A stretch of 6,160 nucleotides of DNA from CASQEL01 sp036655975 (GTDB taxonomy: Bacteria > Desulfobacterota > Desulfovibrionia > Desulfovibrionales > Desulfovibrionaceae): NCBI GenBank assembly GCA_036655975.1, contig JAVVPD010000117.1, forward strand, positions 1 to 6,160, given 5' to 3'. Shown here one piece after another: positions 1 through 6,086 of the stretch. The notes below the pieces were generated by a model that worked only from the letters and a program-made list of their open reading frames with translations, was not told the DNA's origin and ran no database searches. Position numbers and translations under genes: made by a program. Numbering within the stretch: the stretch's first letter is position 1; each line of letters opens with the position of its first letter.

Positions 1-18
1 ATTTTACCCCATACCCTG

Positions 19-51
19 AAAAAAAAAGTCTGTCCACCTTACGGCCGCAGA
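19..51 (-). terminator. Probable weak intrinsic terminator after the DUF3298 gene
   Basis: Read on the minus strand, a 23-base hairpin (51 down to 29) is followed by one C and nine T residues (27 down to 19). The stem has an outer TCTG/CAGA helix, a small internal loop and an inner GCC/GGT helix (one G-U pair) closed by a GTAA tetraloop of the GNRA type. It starts 12 bases after the TAA stop of the upstream gene. The T tract is convincing. The helix is short and interrupted, so efficiency may be modest. Confidence 0.5.
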
Positions 52-63
52 TCCCCACCGAAT

Positions 64-861
64 TTATGTACCTTTACGGCCCCAAATTTCGAGTTGCGGG
101 CGGGCACTGGCAAGATCATCAAGGCTCATGCGGACTTGTTGCGGCCCGACAGACCATGGGGCGACTTGATAGGGCTGAAAGTGGATGAGAATGGCGTTGG
201 GGAGCAAGGTAATGGCGGAGAAATTTTCCGTATCAGGGCTGGTACCGCTTTTAAGGATATTAACGGTACTTTCTTCACTCAATTCAGCGTTGAGGACACT
301 GTAGCAATACGTCGACATAAGCTCCAAAGCCTGCTCGACATCCTTAAAAAGATCTTCAAGGCTCAACTGCACTCCGCCTTCAACGTCGAAATTGAGCGTA
401 ATAATATCCAGATTCCCATGGGCACCGCCGGTATAAGTCCACACTTCATAGGTAATACTCACGGCTGCGGCCGAGGGACGGCTCACCGTGTATTTGCCTT
501 GCAATTCGTACGCCGTTTTATCGTCAGTGGTAGCTTCTTTGGTGACGTTTTCCTGAAAGTTATTCGCCATATTCGTGGCCCACAAGGCAATATGCTTGTC
601 AATGGTGGGCAAGCCCAATTCTGGATAATTGACAACAATACTCAAAGACACCGGGGCCGTGCCTTCAAGGCGAATTTGTTTATCCACAAGGGGGGCATAT
701 GTGGGCTGGACAGCGGGCGCGGACAAAGGCGGGGAAGGAACCGTGCTGGCAAGGGCGTCCTCCGCAATTTGTGGGTTGTGGCCTGCGGCACTGTGCGCTG
801 CAGTAGGGCCAGCAACAAGCACCCATACACAATATAGCATGGCGTAAAAATAGATCCGCAT
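64..861 (-). CDS. Exported DUF3298-domain protein (RsiV/PdaC-like C-terminal fold)
   Basis: A predicted 265-residue secreted or periplasmic protein of unknown exact role. Residues 1-26 look like a Sec signal peptide: an Arg near the N-terminus, a hydrophobic core (about 4-19) and small residues (AAHSA) for cleavage. A Pro/Ala-rich linker (about 38-60) leads to a globular part. The C-terminal DUF3298 signature is clear: TGGAHG at 144-149, the strand and SLEDLF segment at about 155-172, and FQPYQVAPWSVGPQQV at 228-243, matching the family's usual pattern. The region at 62-140 corresponds to the DUF4163-like part that usually precedes it. This fold occurs in the extracytoplasmic part of anti-sigma factor RsiV and in the deacetylase PdaC, but neither a sigma-binding region nor a deacetylase domain is present. 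The start is set at 861 because GGAGG (871-867) sits 5 bases upstream; an ATG 12 bases further upstream overlaps that site. It lies about 48 bases downstream of the exchanger gene, so a shared transcript is plausible, but no functional link is shown. Confidence 0.85.
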   Translation of the reverse strand: MRIYFYAMLYCVWVLVAGPTAAHSAAGHNPQIAEDALASTVPSPPLSAPAVQPTYAPLVDKQIRLEGTAPVSLSIVVNYPELGLPTIDKHIALWATNMANNFQENVTKEATTDDKTAYELQGKYTVSRPSAAAVSITYEVWTYTGGAHGNLDIITLNFDVEGGVQLSLEDLFKDVEQALELMSTYCYSVLNAELSEESTVNILKSGTSPDTENFSAITLLPNAILIHFQPYQVAPWSVGPQQVRMSLDDLASARPQLEIWGRKGT

Positions 862-866
862 GCCTT

Positions 867-871
867 CCTCC
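867..871 (-). promoter_or_regulatory. Shine-Dalgarno site that fixes the DUF3298 gene start
   Basis: GGAGG on the minus strand lies 5 bases before the ATG at 861. It decides between this start and an in-frame ATG at 873, which would place the ribosome site inside the coding region and add four charged or small residues before the signal peptide. Confidence 0.75.
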
Positions 872-885
872 ATATAATAATACTC

Positions 886-913
886 TGTATATTCGTAAGT
901 TTTTCATTTTCAA
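886..913 (-). promoter_or_regulatory. Candidate sigma-70-type promoter for the DUF3298 gene
   Basis: On the minus strand TTGAAA (913-908) is separated by 16 bases from TATACA (891-886) in the AT-rich gap after the exchanger gene. The -35 box overlaps the exchanger's TGA stop. Transcription would start roughly 15-20 bases upstream of the ATG, leaving room for the GGAGG site. If real, the DUF3298 gene can be expressed apart from the exchanger gene. AT-rich spacers often produce such matches by chance. Confidence 0.35.
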
Positions 914-2130
914 GCGTAGAGACCCAAACGAAGTCTCCATACTTTTTTACCTTGTAGCACTAATAAAGCCGTTGCTAAAGCAAGATATGTATTTGCAAAA
1001 AACATGTGCAATCGTAGTGGATTATGCGTCCATTGCAGGAGTTCTTCCAAGGGCACCTCATAGAGGGGCGAAAGAAGTTGCAGGCTGAACAAAATCAATA
1101 ACAGAAAGGCCTCACGCAAGGCCAAGCGCATGTCCAGCAGCAGAGCCACCGCAAAAAGGGATTGTCCGGCTGTGAGCAATAATTCTTGCAGCTGGAAGGG
1201 GCCCATGGGCAGAGGAATACTGAAAGAGCCACTGGAAAGGCCGTATACACCGGGAATCATGCCCACCAGCAAAGTCCACTGGTTGAGCTTGCTGGAAAGC
1301 AGACTGCCAAGGGCCAAAGCGGCATTCCCGCGCAGGGCAAACATAATGGCCACAATAAATTCAGGAGCTTCAGAGGCAATGGGGGCTAGCCATTGCACCA
1401 AAAGAAACTCGTTAATGCCCAAGAGCGTGCCTGTAGCCACAAGGCTTTCGCTGAAGGGTTCGGCATTGGCAAGGATGACCAGCGCGGCAAAAATAAACAG
1501 TCCCACAACGGTACGGATACGCGTCTGCCGGGGCAAGTGAGCCAATACGGCGGCGGCCCCTTCGGGGCTTTCTTCTTCGCAAGGGCGTTTCGAAATAATT
1601 TTTATATACCACACATAAATGCCAATAAGCACCACACCGTCATACCAGACAAGAGCCCCTTTGAGGGGGATAGTCAGGGCATACACCGTAGCCATAGCCA
1701 AAAAAAGGATGTCCGTACGGCGCTCGGGGGACAGCTCCACAGCGGAATGATGCTTCCACGCAAAAATAAACACGAGCGTTGACCAGCCCACACCGATCAA
1801 CAACCTGTTAGCGCCCGTCATATTGGCAATGGCGTAATGGGCGTAGTCACTGGCAGGATTTTGACCCGCCATCCACGTAAAATACATATCCACAGCATAT
1901 TCCGGCAACACGGCGACAAAAGCCACCACGACCACAGCCACGGCTTGGGGAATGTCTAATTGGGCCACTTCGCATGCCCACGTCAGCAGGAAAGAAGCGC
2001 CAAAAATAGCCATACCCGCCAGCATGGCGACAATGACAGGGGACAAAGGCGTGTCAATCACCAGGAGACACAAGCCGGGAAGCGTCATGAACACGGCCAC
2101 GATAAAGGGCCGGAGGGAATGAATAGTCAT
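910..2130 (-). CDS. Sodium/calcium exchanger superfamily (CaCA) membrane antiporter, divergent type
   Basis: A predicted 406-residue inner-membrane cation antiporter with roughly ten or more hydrophobic segments. Two inverted-topology alpha repeats can be seen. The first, about residues 66-115, contains VLPEYAVD with Glu77 and ends in ANMTGANRLLIG. The second, about 236-290, contains SEAPEF with Glu257 and a GSLLSSKLNQW segment. In characterised exchangers these repeats hold paired GTSxPE motifs whose Glu residues bind the cation. Both Glu-Pro pairs are kept here, but the preceding Gly-Thr-Ser is replaced (VAV in repeat 1, ASEA in repeat 2). Ion specificity therefore cannot be read from sequence: Ca2+/Na+, Ca2+/H+ or Na+/H+ exchange are all possible. 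A charged cytoplasmic loop (about 180-206, KRPCEEESPE) separates the halves, as in the family. The ATG at 2130 gives the full first helix. No clear Shine-Dalgarno site precedes it, and the next Met (residue 15) has none either. It is divergent from the glycosyltransferase genes. Confidence 0.82.
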   Translation of the reverse strand: MTIHSLRPFIVAVFMTLPGLCLLVIDTPLSPVIVAMLAGMAIFGASFLLTWACEVAQLDIPQAVAVVVVAFVAVLPEYAVDMYFTWMAGQNPASDYAHYAIANMTGANRLLIGVGWSTLVFIFAWKHHSAVELSPERRTDILFLAMATVYALTIPLKGALVWYDGVVLIGIYVWYIKIISKRPCEEESPEGAAAVLAHLPRQTRIRTVVGLFIFAALVILANAEPFSESLVATGTLLGINEFLLVQWLAPIASEAPEFIVAIMFALRGNAALALGSLLSSKLNQWTLLVGMIPGVYGLSSGSFSIPLPMGPFQLQELLLTAGQSLFAVALLLDMRLALREAFLLLILFSLQLLSPLYEVPLEELLQWTHNPLRLHMFFANTYLALATALLVLQGKKVWRLRLGLYA

Positions 2131-2159
2131 ACACGTATAGAGGTAAGGGGTTTTTTAGG

Positions 2160-2208
2160 ATTGTACGGGTAAAAAGCTAAAAATACCAGAGACTGTATGC
2201 CGGCACAA
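2160..2208 (-). promoter_or_regulatory. Candidate promoter region for the exchanger gene
   Basis: Two possible -10 boxes read leftward. TATTTT (2185-2180) is preceded by a TG extended -10 dinucleotide and has TTGTGC (2208-2203) 17 bases upstream. TACAAT (2165-2160), a 5/6 match, has no good -35 at normal spacing. A further weak pair, TTGAAT (2220-2215) and TACAGT (2197-2192), lies just upstream. I cannot choose between them. Some leftward promoter is expected here because the neighbouring gene is divergent. Confidence 0.3.
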
Positions 2209-2221
2209 GGGAAGATTCAAG

Positions 2222-2258
2222 GCCATAGCCGCGTAGGGCAGGCAAGCGGCGGATAGGC
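2222..2258. other. GC-rich interrupted inverted repeat in the divergent intergenic region
   Basis: GCCGC (2228-2232) can pair with GCGGC (2246-2250) across a 13-base loop. The stem can be prolonged by GCC (2222-2224) with GGC (2256-2258) across an unequal internal loop. It lies upstream of both candidate start sites, so it is more likely a DNA-level feature, or chance, than an mRNA leader structure. No T tract follows on either strand, which argues against a terminator. Confidence 0.3.
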
Positions 2259-2282
2259 AAAACATACTTTTTAGCATATATT
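2254..2282 (+). promoter_or_regulatory. Candidate promoter for the glycosyltransferase pair, predicting a leaderless start
   Basis: TAGGCA (2254-2259, 4/6 to the -35 consensus) and TATATT (2277-2282, 5/6 to the -10 consensus) are separated by 17 bases. A start about 7 bases after the -10 box falls at 2289, the A of the ATG. The bases between, TTGCCCCC in part, contain no Shine-Dalgarno-like purines, which fits a leaderless or nearly leaderless mRNA. This rests on motif spacing only. Confidence 0.42.
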
Positions 2283-2288
2283 GCCCCC

Positions 2289-3380
2289 ATGTATACGCGT
2301 AAGGTATTGCACATTCTCCCAAGTTTTGGGCTGGGCGGCACGGAAAAAGTGGCGCAGCTCATTGCATGCGGTTTAGACCGCACCACCTACGAAGTAGCGG
2401 TGTACAGCCCCACGGACGGGCCACGGGCGGCATTTGTGCGCGCAGCGGGTATTCCCGTAATCATCCATGACGATGTGCAGCGTTGCGTCAACGCCTTTGT
2501 GCCAGATATTGTGCATATTCACCGAGGAGGCTGGCCTGAGCCCGCACTGCTGGCCCGCATTCGCGGGGGCTTGCGCTTTCGTGCGGACGGCACCAGACGC
2601 ACACGCGTGGTGGAAACCAATGTGTTTGGGCGGCAGGACGCCTCCGTCAGCGGGCGCATTATCGATTGCACGGTCTTTGTTTCGCACTTTTGTGCACGCC
2701 GTTATGGGGCGGTGCATGGGGTGGAGATAGCATTGCCCCGTTACACCACCGTATACAATCCTGTAGAAACAGATTTTTTGGCAACGCACACGCGCAGTCC
2801 GGCAGTACGCGACTACACACGCCCCGTGGTGGGGCGCTTGTCGCGGGCTGACGCCGGCAAATGGTCAACGCTGGCCTTAGAAATGCTCCCCCCACTGGTG
2901 CGGGCTGTTCCGCAAGTGCGCTATGCGGTGGTGGGCGGCATTGGTTCCGCCTTCACCTATGTACGTGAGCACGATTTAGAAGAACATGTGACCTTCTTGC
3001 CTCCGGTGACGGATTTGCCCGCACTGGCGCATTTTCTGGATTCTTTGTCGGTTTTTGCCCATGCTAATGATACGGGAGAAAGTTTTGGGCTGGTTATTGC
3101 GGAGGCCATGGCTGCAGGCCTGCCCGTAGTAACCCACGCTTGCCCCCTGCCTAAGGACAATGCCCAGGTGGAACTTGTGGATCACAATGTCACTGGCCTT
3201 GTGGCCCACAATGCGGAAGACTACGCCGCCGCCGTGGCGTGGCTGCTGGGGCACCCGGAAAGCGCACGGCGTATGGGCATGGCTGGACAAAACAAAGCGC
3301 AAAAACTGTTTGCGGTGGCGGTGGTCGTGGCGCAGTGGCAACGCCTCTACGAATATGTCTGCCCTGAGGAAACAGCATGA
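2289..3380 (+). CDS. GT4-family glycosyltransferase (GT-B fold)
   Basis: A predicted 363-residue cytoplasmic or membrane-associated enzyme that transfers a sugar from a nucleotide-sugar donor. The N-terminal Rossmann domain begins KVLHILPSFGLGGTEKVA (residues 5-22), with the Gly-rich loop typical of GT4 enzymes acting on lipid-linked or polysaccharide acceptors. DIVHIHRGG (73-81) is the usual second-strand motif. The C-terminal donor-binding domain starts at VVGRLSRADAGKW (180-192), continues through VVGG (214-217), and contains the EX7E motif: Glu264 and Glu272 in ESFGLVIAE. GLPVVTHA follows at 277-284. Length and domain order are normal for the family. Donor and acceptor cannot be inferred. 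The ATG at 2289 is chosen because it keeps the first beta strand. It lacks a Shine-Dalgarno site. The TGA stop overlaps the next gene's ATG (ATGA, 3377-3380), so the two are probably co-transcribed and coupled, most likely for surface glycan or protein glycosylation. Confidence 0.9.
   Translation: MYTRKVLHILPSFGLGGTEKVAQLIACGLDRTTYEVAVYSPTDGPRAAFVRAAGIPVIIHDDVQRCVNAFVPDIVHIHRGGWPEPALLARIRGGLRFRADGTRRTRVVETNVFGRQDASVSGRIIDCTVFVSHFCARRYGAVHGVEIALPRYTTVYNPVETDFLATHTRSPAVRDYTRPVVGRLSRADAGKWSTLALEMLPPLVRAVPQVRYAVVGGIGSAFTYVREHDLEEHVTFLPPVTDLPALAHFLDSLSVFAHANDTGESFGLVIAEAMAAGLPVVTHACPLPKDNAQVELVDHNVTGLVAHNAEDYAAAVAWLLGHPESARRMGMAGQNKAQKLFAVAVVVAQWQRLYEYVCPEETA
3366..3370 (+). promoter_or_regulatory. 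Shine-Dalgarno site of the two-domain glycosyltransferase gene
   Basis: GAGGA lies 6 bases before the ATG at 3377, inside the end of the preceding coding region. It supports 3377 as the start despite the 4-base overlap, and allows both direct initiation and coupling to the upstream stop. Confidence 0.65.
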
Positions 3381-4576
3381 CCTTTCCCTACGCGCCCTAC
3401 ACCGCCGAAGTGCTACAGTGGCAATTGGGACAAAAAACACCCATGCCTGCCCCTGCTGAAGACGACGCACGCGCCCGCCGCACGGCAGATCGGGTTGTGC
3501 GTACCGTCATGCGGGCCGGTCACCGTCATGTGCTGGTGTTGGGGCTGGGTGACGGAACGCTGGCCCGCTTGTTGGCTCGCGCCTTGCCCGCCACCTGTAT
3601 GCTGCTGATACTGGAAACGCAGCCCGCACTGGCACGGCAGGTATTATCGCGCTGGCCGGACTTGCAGCCGATGTTAATGGTGGATTCTTCGCCGTGGGCT
3701 TTACTCATGCTGTGCCAAGCCGTAGGGATTTCCCGTGAACACTGCCTGATCTGCCGCCCTTCTGGGGCGGATATGCAGACACCTTGTCTTCCCGTCGGAC
3801 TGGAACAGTGGCGACGGCTGTTCTTGGGGGCCCGCCTACGGCAGGTAGCGACAGGCGCGCCCAAAGGAGTCCCTTCCCTGTCTGTGGCCTGCATCGCTCA
3901 CCCGGAAGAAAACATGCTGACAGAATTTTTTGCCCACATTCCTCCGTGGGTGGCGGAACTGGTGGTGGTGTGGGACGGCGCGGCTCCTGCCCGTGTGCCG
4001 CCCTGCTCCGTGCCCCTGCGGCAAAAGATACGCCCTTTAGCCGGAAATTTTTCCGCCCAACGCAATGCCATGCTGGATTTGTGTCAGGGGGATTGGTGTC
4101 TGTATCTTGATGTCGACGAGACCCTAAAGGCGGAAACGTGGGCCGCGATACCCGCTTGGATGTCCGTGCACGTCGAAGAAGAAAGCACACGTCCACACGT
4201 AGGGGCCATTATGCTGCCCCGGCTCACCTTTATGCAGGATATGCGGCATGCGCGTATGGGCTATGGACTGTGGCCCGATGTGCAAGTGCGTCTGTTCCCC
4301 CTGCGGGCGGGGCTACGTTTTCACGGGGCAGTGCACGAACGCTTAACAGGGGTGCAGGGCTGCCACGCACTGGCCGGCGGGCATGCCCTGCTGCATTACA
4401 GCCATGTACGCAAGGATAAAGCCAGCCTGAGCGCGCGTTTACAGGTATTTGACCGCGCGGGACACGCGCGGCATATCCTCAGCACGGCCTATCCCGTGTT
4501 GCCTGTAGACTATTTTCAAGACTTGGGCCAAGCTTTTGGGGCAAATTCCCTACTGTGTTTGCCGGACTTAATTTGA
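3377..4576 (+). CDS. Two-domain protein: Rossmann-like N-terminus plus GT2-type glycosyltransferase
   Basis: A predicted 399-residue protein. The N-terminal half (about 50-150) has a nucleotide-binding-like Rossmann pattern: a strand plus glycine loop HVLVLGLGDGTLARLLA (51-67), then a second strand ending in an acidic residue, LLILE (76-80). This resembles either a SAM-dependent methyltransferase fold or the N-terminal domain of Maf/DUF115 flagellin-glycosylation proteins; I cannot decide which. The C-terminal half (about 165-365) is a GT-A glycosyltransferase of GT2 type: VACIAHPEEN at the first strand (170-179), Asp200 after VVVW, FSAQRNAML (225-233), and the metal- and nucleotide-sugar-binding DVD motif at 245-247, followed by Glu248. 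RLFPLRAGLRFHGAVHERL (305-323) matches the conserved acceptor-side region of WaaE/SunS-like enzymes. No membrane segment is evident. Reaction partners are unknown. Its overlap with the GT4 gene suggests successive steps on the same glycan. The TGA stop lies within a candidate der -35 box. Confidence 0.8.
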   Translation: MTFPYAPYTAEVLQWQLGQKTPMPAPAEDDARARRTADRVVRTVMRAGHRHVLVLGLGDGTLARLLARALPATCMLLILETQPALARQVLSRWPDLQPMLMVDSSPWALLMLCQAVGISREHCLICRPSGADMQTPCLPVGLEQWRRLFLGARLRQVATGAPKGVPSLSVACIAHPEENMLTEFFAHIPPWVAELVVVWDGAAPARVPPCSVPLRQKIRPLAGNFSAQRNAMLDLCQGDWCLYLDVDETLKAETWAAIPAWMSVHVEEESTRPHVGAIMLPRLTFMQDMRHARMGYGLWPDVQVRLFPLRAGLRFHGAVHERLTGVQGCHALAGGHALLHYSHVRKDKASLSARLQVFDRAGHARHILSTAYPVLPVDYFQDLGQAFGANSLLCLPDLI

Positions 4577-4601
4577 CAGAAGCTATAATTTAGGCCATAC
4601 T
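4573..4601 (+). promoter_or_regulatory. Candidate sigma-70-type promoter for der
   Basis: A perfect -35 TTGACA (4573-4578) and CATACT (4596-4601, 4/6 to the -10 consensus) are separated by 17 bases. The -35 box contains the TGA stop of the preceding gene. Transcription would start near 4608, giving a leader of about 70 bases. A perfect TATAAT (4584-4589) lies in the spacer but has no -35 at normal distance. Own expression for an essential gene downstream of accessory glycosyltransferases is plausible. Confidence 0.45.
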
Positions 4602-4615
4602 AATCTATTAGCCAA

Positions 4616-4632
4616 GCGTTAAACATAAACGC
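4616..4632 (+). other. Short hairpin in the predicted der leader
   Basis: GCGTT (4616-4620) pairs with AACGC (4628-4632) around a 7-base A-rich loop. It lies just after the predicted transcription start and has no T tract, so it is not a terminator. At this size it may be chance; a 5'-end stabilising stem is the most that can be suggested. Confidence 0.25.
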
Positions 4633-4677
4633 GCAAACCCGACACCACCCGCTTGTATTATCCATAAGGTACTCAAT

Positions 4678-6045
4678 ATGTCCGCCCTCTTGCCCAGCAT
4701 CGTTTTAGTGGGGCGCCCCAATGTGGGCAAATCCACCCTCTTCAACCGACTTATCCGCAGCAACCGCGCCATCACCCATGACCGCCCCGGCATCACCCGT
4801 GACCGTATGGACGGAATTATTCGCCGCAAGGGGCATCCTTCCTACGGTATTGTTGACACCGGGGGCATTCTGCTCGACGCGCACAGTGCCGTTACCGAAG
4901 GCCCTGAAGGCATCCGTGGCTTTGAACAAGAAATTCTCAATCAGGCCGAGGCCGCCTTGCACGAGGCTGTAGCCGTGGCGCTGGTCGTTGACGGTCGCGA
5001 TGGTCTGCTGCCCGTGGACGAGCACCTCGCCACGCATATCCGGCGTCTGGGCAAGCCTACCCTGCTCATTGTCAACAAAGTTGACGGCATGGAAAAAGAG
5101 GACGAAATTACCGCCGAATTTCATGCCCTGGGGCTTCCCCTCCTCGCCGTCTCTGCCGAGCACGGTCACAATTTACGTTTTTTAGAAGAATCCCTCGCAG
5201 ATCTCATCCCCGCCGACTGGGAGCACATTCCCGAAGCCGAAACCACCCTCAAACTCGCCGTACTCGGCAAACCCAATGCGGGCAAATCTTCGCTTATCAA
5301 CACCCTGACGGGTGAAGCGCGCATGATCGTCTCCGATGTGGCGGGCACCACCCGTGACAGTGTCGACGTGAGCTTTGAACGCAACGGCGAACACTTCGTC
5401 TTTGTGGACACCGCCGGCGTACGCCGCCGTTCCAAAATTGTGGATACCGTTGAAAAATTTTCGGTGAATTCCGCGCTCAAATCTACCACTAAAGCCCATG
5501 TGACCTTGCTGGTGCTTGATTCCACAGAAGGAGTCAGCCAGCAGGACAAGCGCCTCATGGATCTGCTCAACGAACGGAAATCTCCCTTTCTGATTCTGGT
5601 CAATAAAACCGACCTCGTGCCCCAAGACAAGCTCAAAAAACTCAAAGCGGACATGACCGATTTATTGTCCATCTGCCCCCATGTGCCCGTGTTGTTCGGC
5701 TCTGCCCTCAAAGGCACAGCCCTGAACAAAATTCTGCCCTTGGCTCGCCAAATCTACCAAGAATGCAATGTACGCATCTCCACTGGCAAGCTCAACCGCG
5801 CCATGGAGGAAGTCCTTAACAAGCATCAGTGCCCCATTGTCAACCGCGTGCGCGCCAAGTTCTTTTACCTCACGCAGGCCGAAACCGCACCGCCCACCTT
5901 TGTCTTTTTTGTCAGCGATGCCACCCGCGTGCCCGAAAACTATGTGCGCTATCTTGAGCGCTCGTTACGAAAAATATTCACCATTTCTCACGCCCCCATG
6001 CGCGTTCGTTTACGCTCGTCGCATACCAAGAAGCTGAAAACATAA
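4678..6045 (+). CDS. der: Ribosome biogenesis double GTPase Der (EngA)
   Basis: A 455-residue cytoplasmic GTPase needed for assembly of the 50S ribosomal subunit. Two Ras-like G domains in tandem are complete. Domain 1 has the P-loop GRPNVGKST (12-20), GITRD (38-42), DTGG (60-63), NKVD (133-136) and SAE (159-161). Domain 2 has GKPNAGKSS (197-205), GTTRD (223-227), DTAG (244-247), NKTD (309-312) and SALKG (342-346). This tandem arrangement is diagnostic of Der. The C-terminal KH-like RNA-binding domain (about 365-450) shows PPTFVFFVSD and VPENYVRYLERSLRKIF and ends in a basic tail (HTKKLKT). Length is normal for the family. The segment after DTGG (about 64-88) is somewhat long and charged, a switch-region variation also found in relatives. 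AAGG (4666-4669), 8 bases before the ATG, is a moderate Shine-Dalgarno site. The first residues run straight into the first beta strand, supporting this start. Confidence 0.97.
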   Translation: MSALLPSIVLVGRPNVGKSTLFNRLIRSNRAITHDRPGITRDRMDGIIRRKGHPSYGIVDTGGILLDAHSAVTEGPEGIRGFEQEILNQAEAALHEAVAVALVVDGRDGLLPVDEHLATHIRRLGKPTLLIVNKVDGMEKEDEITAEFHALGLPLLAVSAEHGHNLRFLEESLADLIPADWEHIPEAETTLKLAVLGKPNAGKSSLINTLTGEARMIVSDVAGTTRDSVDVSFERNGEHFVFVDTAGVRRRSKIVDTVEKFSVNSALKSTTKAHVTLLVLDSTEGVSQQDKRLMDLLNERKSPFLILVNKTDLVPQDKLKKLKADMTDLLSICPHVPVLFGSALKGTALNKILPLARQIYQECNVRISTGKLNRAMEEVLNKHQCPIVNRVRAKFFYLTQAETAPPTFVFFVSDATRVPENYVRYLERSLRKIFTISHAPMRVRLRSSHTKKLKT

Positions 6046-6056
6046 CCGCGTATGGT

Positions 6057-6086
6057 TTGACATGTATCACTTTGCTATGGCAAAAT
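6057..6086 (+). promoter_or_regulatory. Candidate promoter for a gene beyond the right edge, with an inverted repeat
   Basis: TTGACA (6057-6062) is followed after 18 bases by CAAAAT (6081-6086, 4/6). The region between and into the -10 box contains a perfect inverted repeat TTTGC-TATG-GCAAA (6071-6084). The repeat could be an operator, or a short hairpin after der; it lacks a T tract, so it is not a good terminator. The rest, to 6160, shows no recognisable gene. GGAG near 6155 could be a ribosome site for a start just outside the window. Confidence 0.33.

Noticed and set aside
94..837. A 247-codon open frame on the plus strand opposite the DUF3298 gene
   Set aside because: It is antisense to a gene with a clear signal peptide, a strong ribosome site and recognisable DUF3298 motifs. 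Its own translation shows no family motif and no ribosome site was evident.
2373..2789. A 138-codon minus-strand frame inside the GT4 gene
   Set aside because: The translation is rich in Cys, His and Arg with no recognisable domain. It is the complement of a GC-rich coding region with solid GT4 motifs.
3705..4196. A 163-codon minus-strand frame inside the GT2-type gene
   Set aside because: It is Pro/Arg-rich and without motifs, as expected for a shadow frame of GC-rich DNA. The plus frame carries the DVD motif and conserved GT2 segments.
4577..4677. Possible terminator or riboswitch between the GT2 gene and der
   Set aside because: Only a 5-base stem with no T tract is present, and the 101-base gap is too short and unstructured for a known riboswitch class.
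4608..4829. A 73-codon minus-strand frame spanning the start of der and its leader
   Set aside because: Most of it is antisense to the conserved first P-loop region of Der, and no motif is visible in the translation.
5166..5729. A 187-codon minus-strand frame inside der
   Set aside because: It is Ser/Arg/Leu-rich and has no domain. It is fully explained by the opposite strand of the Der G2 domain.
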